A stretch of DNA of 20,921 nt from Deltaproteobacteria bacterium (GTDB lineage: Bacteria; Desulfobacterota; DSM-4660; Desulfatiglandales; HGW-15), in assembly GCA_030671095.1 (NCBI GenBank), contig DAOVAK010000006.1, positions 1 through 20,921 of the forward strand, read 5' to 3'. The notes under the pieces were generated by a model, which was given only the letters and a program-made list of their open reading frames with translations, was not told the DNA's origin and made no database searches. Shown here in pieces: positions 18,657 to 20,921 of the stretch; the first letter of the stretch is position 1; each line of letters begins with the position of its first letter. A program made the translations under genes and the position numbers.

Positions 18657-18976
18657 TTAGTCCTTTTTTCCCTCCTCTTCATTGCAATGGAGCAGCGCCT
18701 GCTCGATGGCGACTGCTGCGGGGATGCTCAGAGCGTTGACTAGTGAAAGATCTTCCTTTCGAAAACAAAATGGTGTTTTAATGGAATCGAGGTAAATAAC
18801 ACCTTTGATCTGTGATCGACTTTCTTTTTGCGACCTATCCTTAAATGTCGCCGTGAAACCAATATATCGTTTAGTTGAATGTCGTTATCAGGAGAACGGC
18901 CCACATTGATGCTATCCTTTTTGAGCTCATAAGACTCGCCTCTGTCAGGTCCGTTCAAAATATGAATTACGGTCAC
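18657..18976 (-). pseudogene. Decayed FHA-GAF protein gene (internal deletion plus frame change)
   Basis: From GTG 18976 (AAGGATG upstream) the frame encodes the first half of an FHA phosphopeptide-binding domain: IHILNGPDRGESYELKK, GRS at 26-28 and SRRH at 41-44, ending near residue 50. After that the reading turns into unrelated sequence and stops at 18740. In another frame, from about 18830 to a TAA at 18657-18659, the sequence reads as the end of a GAF domain: SRSQIKGVIYLDSIKTPFCF, then FRKEDLSLVNALSIPAAVAI and EQALLHCNEE. FHA-GAF is a known architecture, so the simplest reading is one gene that lost the rest of FHA and most of GAF by a deletion near 18822-18836 that also changed frame. 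A single-base sequencing error cannot explain it because roughly 150 or more residues are missing. A short FHA peptide of 78 residues could still be made, but lacks the second half of the fold. Confidence 0.8.
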
Positions 18977-19052
18977 GGCTTATCATCCTTTTGCCCGGGA
19001 GACCAAGGATCGTTTGATCTTGCAGACCCACACCTGCTGCCTGATACTACCC

Positions 19053-19442
19053 CTACAGCTGGACCCTGCTCAAATAATCTTTATAAACCTCCCAGTTAAT
19101 GGAGGCATTTTCCGGATCTTCAAAAACCGTATCTAATGATACAGTCATCTCATCATTCCGAAAAAAATAGAAAGGAATGAGTTCTAACATGCCCTCATTG
19201 GCAAAGGCTTCAAGATAATTGGCTAAAGCCCCTGGGGATACATCTCTGAATCTAAGAGGTCCTTTCCTGACGGCAACAACAACGGCATCCGCATCTGCAT
19301 CCCCAATTTCGATGGCATAAAGAAAGGCCTCTCTTGATCCATATTTCTCAATAGGTTCTTCCCTAAATCCAGATTGCCCGCCTTTGGCTCCACATCCTAA
19401 GATGAGCAGGACCAGCAGAGCCAGCAGATAAAACCTCTGCAT
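19053..19442 (-). CDS. Small predicted lipoprotein of unknown function
   Basis: A 129-residue protein with a lipoprotein signal: short basic start, hydrophobic stretch, and lipobox ILGC with Cys17 as the lipidated residue. The next residue is Gly, not Asp, which by the enterobacterial sorting rule would favour the outer membrane. The mature part is acidic, with an alpha/beta look (EAFLYAIEIGDADADAVVVA, GALANYLEAFANEGMLELI, NASINWEVYKDYLSRV); I do not recognise a family. The start has a very strong Shine-Dalgarno (AAGGAGGCGA). It lies 85 bases downstream of murJ and upstream of the FHA-GAF remnant on the same strand. A TTAATC-ATT-GATTAA dyad (19512-19526) is in the murJ-lipoprotein gap. Confidence 0.65.
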   Translation of the reverse strand: MQRFYLLALLVLLILGCGAKGGQSGFREEPIEKYGSREAFLYAIEIGDADADAVVVAVRKGPLRFRDVSPGALANYLEAFANEGMLELIPFYFFRNDEMTVSLDTVFEDPENASINWEVYKDYLSRVQL

Positions 19443-19527
19443 CTTCTCGCCTCCTTATCGAACGTTTCTGAGAATATCTGTTCGCCCCGCCCAAACGACG
19501 CAAGCGCTCCTTTAATCATTGATTAAG

Positions 19528-20921
19528 CTAATTTTCAGATTTCCCTCTTCGCAGGAGTGGTTTGAATATATCCCAGACCAATGATAATTCAGGACAGCCC
19601 AGAATCCTACTTACAGCAAAGTAAATGAACACACCCATACATACAAGCGCTGAAAGACGAAAGACCAGATGCCCTATACCAAGCCCTGGATTCGGCACCC
19701 ACCCATGGGCATAGGCGTAATAAATCCCAACCCCCATGACGATTGAAGCCAATATGCTCTTGCCAACAGATAGGAGTATGGGAGATAGCTCCCATTCAAC
19801 GATCCTTCTCTTAAGAAAAAAGACAAGGAGAGACAACTGTAGAGAGGATGCCAGCGAAAGGGCTAAAGCTAGCCCTCCATGCCTAAGTGGTCCCATGAGG
19901 AGTAGGCTGAGAATCAGATTGGCCATCAGTGCCACGAAGGCCACCTTTACCGGGGTCTTCGTGTCTTGAAACGCGTAGAATGCTGCAACCATGACTCTGA
20001 TGCCTGAAAAGGCCCAGAGTCCTAGTGTATAGAAAAGAAGGGCTTCATATGTCATTGCTGTCGAATAGGGGCCAAAAGCCCCCCTTTCGAAGAAGATCTG
20101 TATGATCAACCTCCCCAGAACGATGAGACCCACCATGGATGGGATGGTGATAAAAGTGACCATTCTTAGTGCGTGGCCAAGGGTATCCCTAAATGGAGTC
20201 AGATCTTTCTGGGTCACCTCTCTCGAGAGAGACGGAAGAGCCGCCGTGCTGACGGCAATAGCGAACACACCTAGAGGAAACTGAACAAGTCGATCACCAT
20301 AGTAGAGCCAAGAAACACTGCCTTCAGCCAAAAAAGATGCCAGAAGTGTCCCTATGAACTGATTGAATTGATAAATAGCAGAGCCAAAAATGGCAGGAAG
20401 CATGAGCAACCCGATCCTTTTCACAGCCGGATGGTGGGGCATCCAGGCGGGCACCAGAGAGAGGCCCTCTTTAAGGACCCAAGGAATCTGGAGAGCCACC
20501 TGGAGTATTCCACCGATAAGGACACCGATGGCCACGCCTACGATGGGCTCAGAAAACTGGGGAGAAATCCATAATGTGGATGCAATAATCCCGATATTCA
20601 GAAAAATAGGCGCAGCAGCGGGTGCCGCAAAATGTCTCAGGGAATTGAGAACGCCCATAAAAAAGGCTACGAGGCTGATAAGAAAAATATACGGGAAAGT
20701 GATTCGCGTGAGTAAAACAGTGAGGTCGTACCTCATCCCAGAACTGCCGAAACCAAAGGCCTGGATCCTCACGATCCATGGGGCGAAAAGCACGCCCAGG
20801 ACTGTGACAACCACCAGCAAAACGGAGAGAAGAGTCAGCACCACCTTTGCCAGTTGGAACGCGTCTTCCCTTGTTTTCTGACTCAAGTACTCGGTAAAAA
20901 CGGGGATGAAGGCAATGGTCA
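19528..20921 (-). CDS. murJ: Lipid II flippase MurJ, N-terminus cut by window edge
   Basis: The last 463 or so residues of MurJ, the MOP-superfamily flippase that moves lipid II across the inner membrane for peptidoglycan synthesis. Multiple hydrophobic segments are evident throughout. Family blocks include AFIPVFTEYLSQK at the very edge (translated from 20921 to 20875), FPYIFLISLVAFFMGVLNS, RFAAPAAAPIF-type loop (HFAAPAAAPIFLNIGII), DRLVQFPLGVFAIAVSTAALPSLSR-type region around 190-215 of the visible part, and FYAFQDTKTPVKVA. The frame is open through the window end, so the ATG at 20886 is an internal Met, not the start. The protein ends with a short charged tail (LLRRGKSEN). It is probably first in a short - strand run with the lipoprotein gene. 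Confidence 0.95.
   Translation of the reverse strand, partial: TIAFIPVFTEYLSQKTREDAFQLAKVVLTLLSVLLVVVTVLGVLFAPWIVRIQAFGFGSSGMRYDLTVLLTRITFPYIFLISLVAFFMGVLNSLRHFAAPAAAPIFLNIGIIASTLWISPQFSEPIVGVAIGVLIGGILQVALQIPWVLKEGLSLVPAWMPHHPAVKRIGLLMLPAIFGSAIYQFNQFIGTLLASFLAEGSVSWLYYGDRLVQFPLGVFAIAVSTAALPSLSREVTQKDLTPFRDTLGHALRMVTFITIPSMVGLIVLGRLIIQIFFERGAFGPYSTAMTYEALLFYTLGLWAFSGIRVMVAAFYAFQDTKTPVKVAFVALMANLILSLLLMGPLRHGGLALALSLASSLQLSLLVFFLKRRIVEWELSPILLSVGKSILASIVMGVGIYYAYAHGWVPNPGLGIGHLVFRLSALVCMGVFIYFAVSRILGCPELSLVWDIFKPLLRRGKSEN

Overview
The window looks like an ordinary chromosomal housekeeping segment of a Gram-negative bacterium, most likely a sulfate-reducer-type deltaproteobacterium (Desulfobacterota). 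Pointers to that lineage are a LapA/LapB pair and an outer-membrane-type lipoprotein (Gram-negative envelope), a multi-PAS hybrid histidine kinase opening MAKKPTYEEL, an FmdB zinc-ribbon protein with a long acidic tail, a UPF0280 protein, and an FHA-GAF remnant. The lineage is inferred from protein style only; no rRNA or tRNA is present. Only prfB and the fmdB-like gene lie on the + strand; everything else is on the - strand.

Layout by coordinate. 39-1137: prfB (release factor 2) with the classical autoregulatory +1 frameshift at an in-frame TGA. 1161-7146: a tight - strand cluster transcribed lapA, lapB, mutS, amidase, with 4-base start/stop overlaps at two of the three junctions. 7260-8292: a HIT-family nucleotide hydrolase/transferase and a YfcE-type phosphodiesterase, with a good promoter candidate upstream of the latter. 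8551-9039: the zinc-ribbon protein, divergent from the phosphodiesterase. 9140-10921: a UPF0280 (ApbE-fold) protein and a fused MauE-like membrane/thioredoxin-like protein. 10997-14995: Ppx/GppA phosphatase, guaB and guaA, overlapping by 8 and 1 bases. 14996-15333: a non-coding stretch rich in inverted repeats. 15334-18396: a 1020-residue hybrid histidine kinase with five PAS domains, then its leader and promoter. 18657-18976: a decayed FHA-GAF gene. 19053-19442: a small lipoprotein. 19528 to the right edge: murJ, cut by the window.

The genes group into a few jobs. Translation termination is covered by prfB. Envelope biogenesis is covered by lapA/lapB, the amidase and murJ. DNA repair is represented by mutS. 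The Ppx/GppA-guaB-guaA cluster places a possible pppGpp/polyphosphate hydrolase in one transcript with the two GMP-synthesis enzymes. Sensory functions are the hybrid kinase and the broken FHA-GAF gene beside it.

I found no CRISPR array, transposon, phage or obvious defence system, and no clear evidence of an undescribed multi-gene system. The points most worth a second look are the FHA-GAF remnant, the MauE-thioredoxin fusion, the H-N variant in the kinase H-box, and the inverted-repeat-rich 338-base stretch ahead of the Ppx/guaBA cluster.
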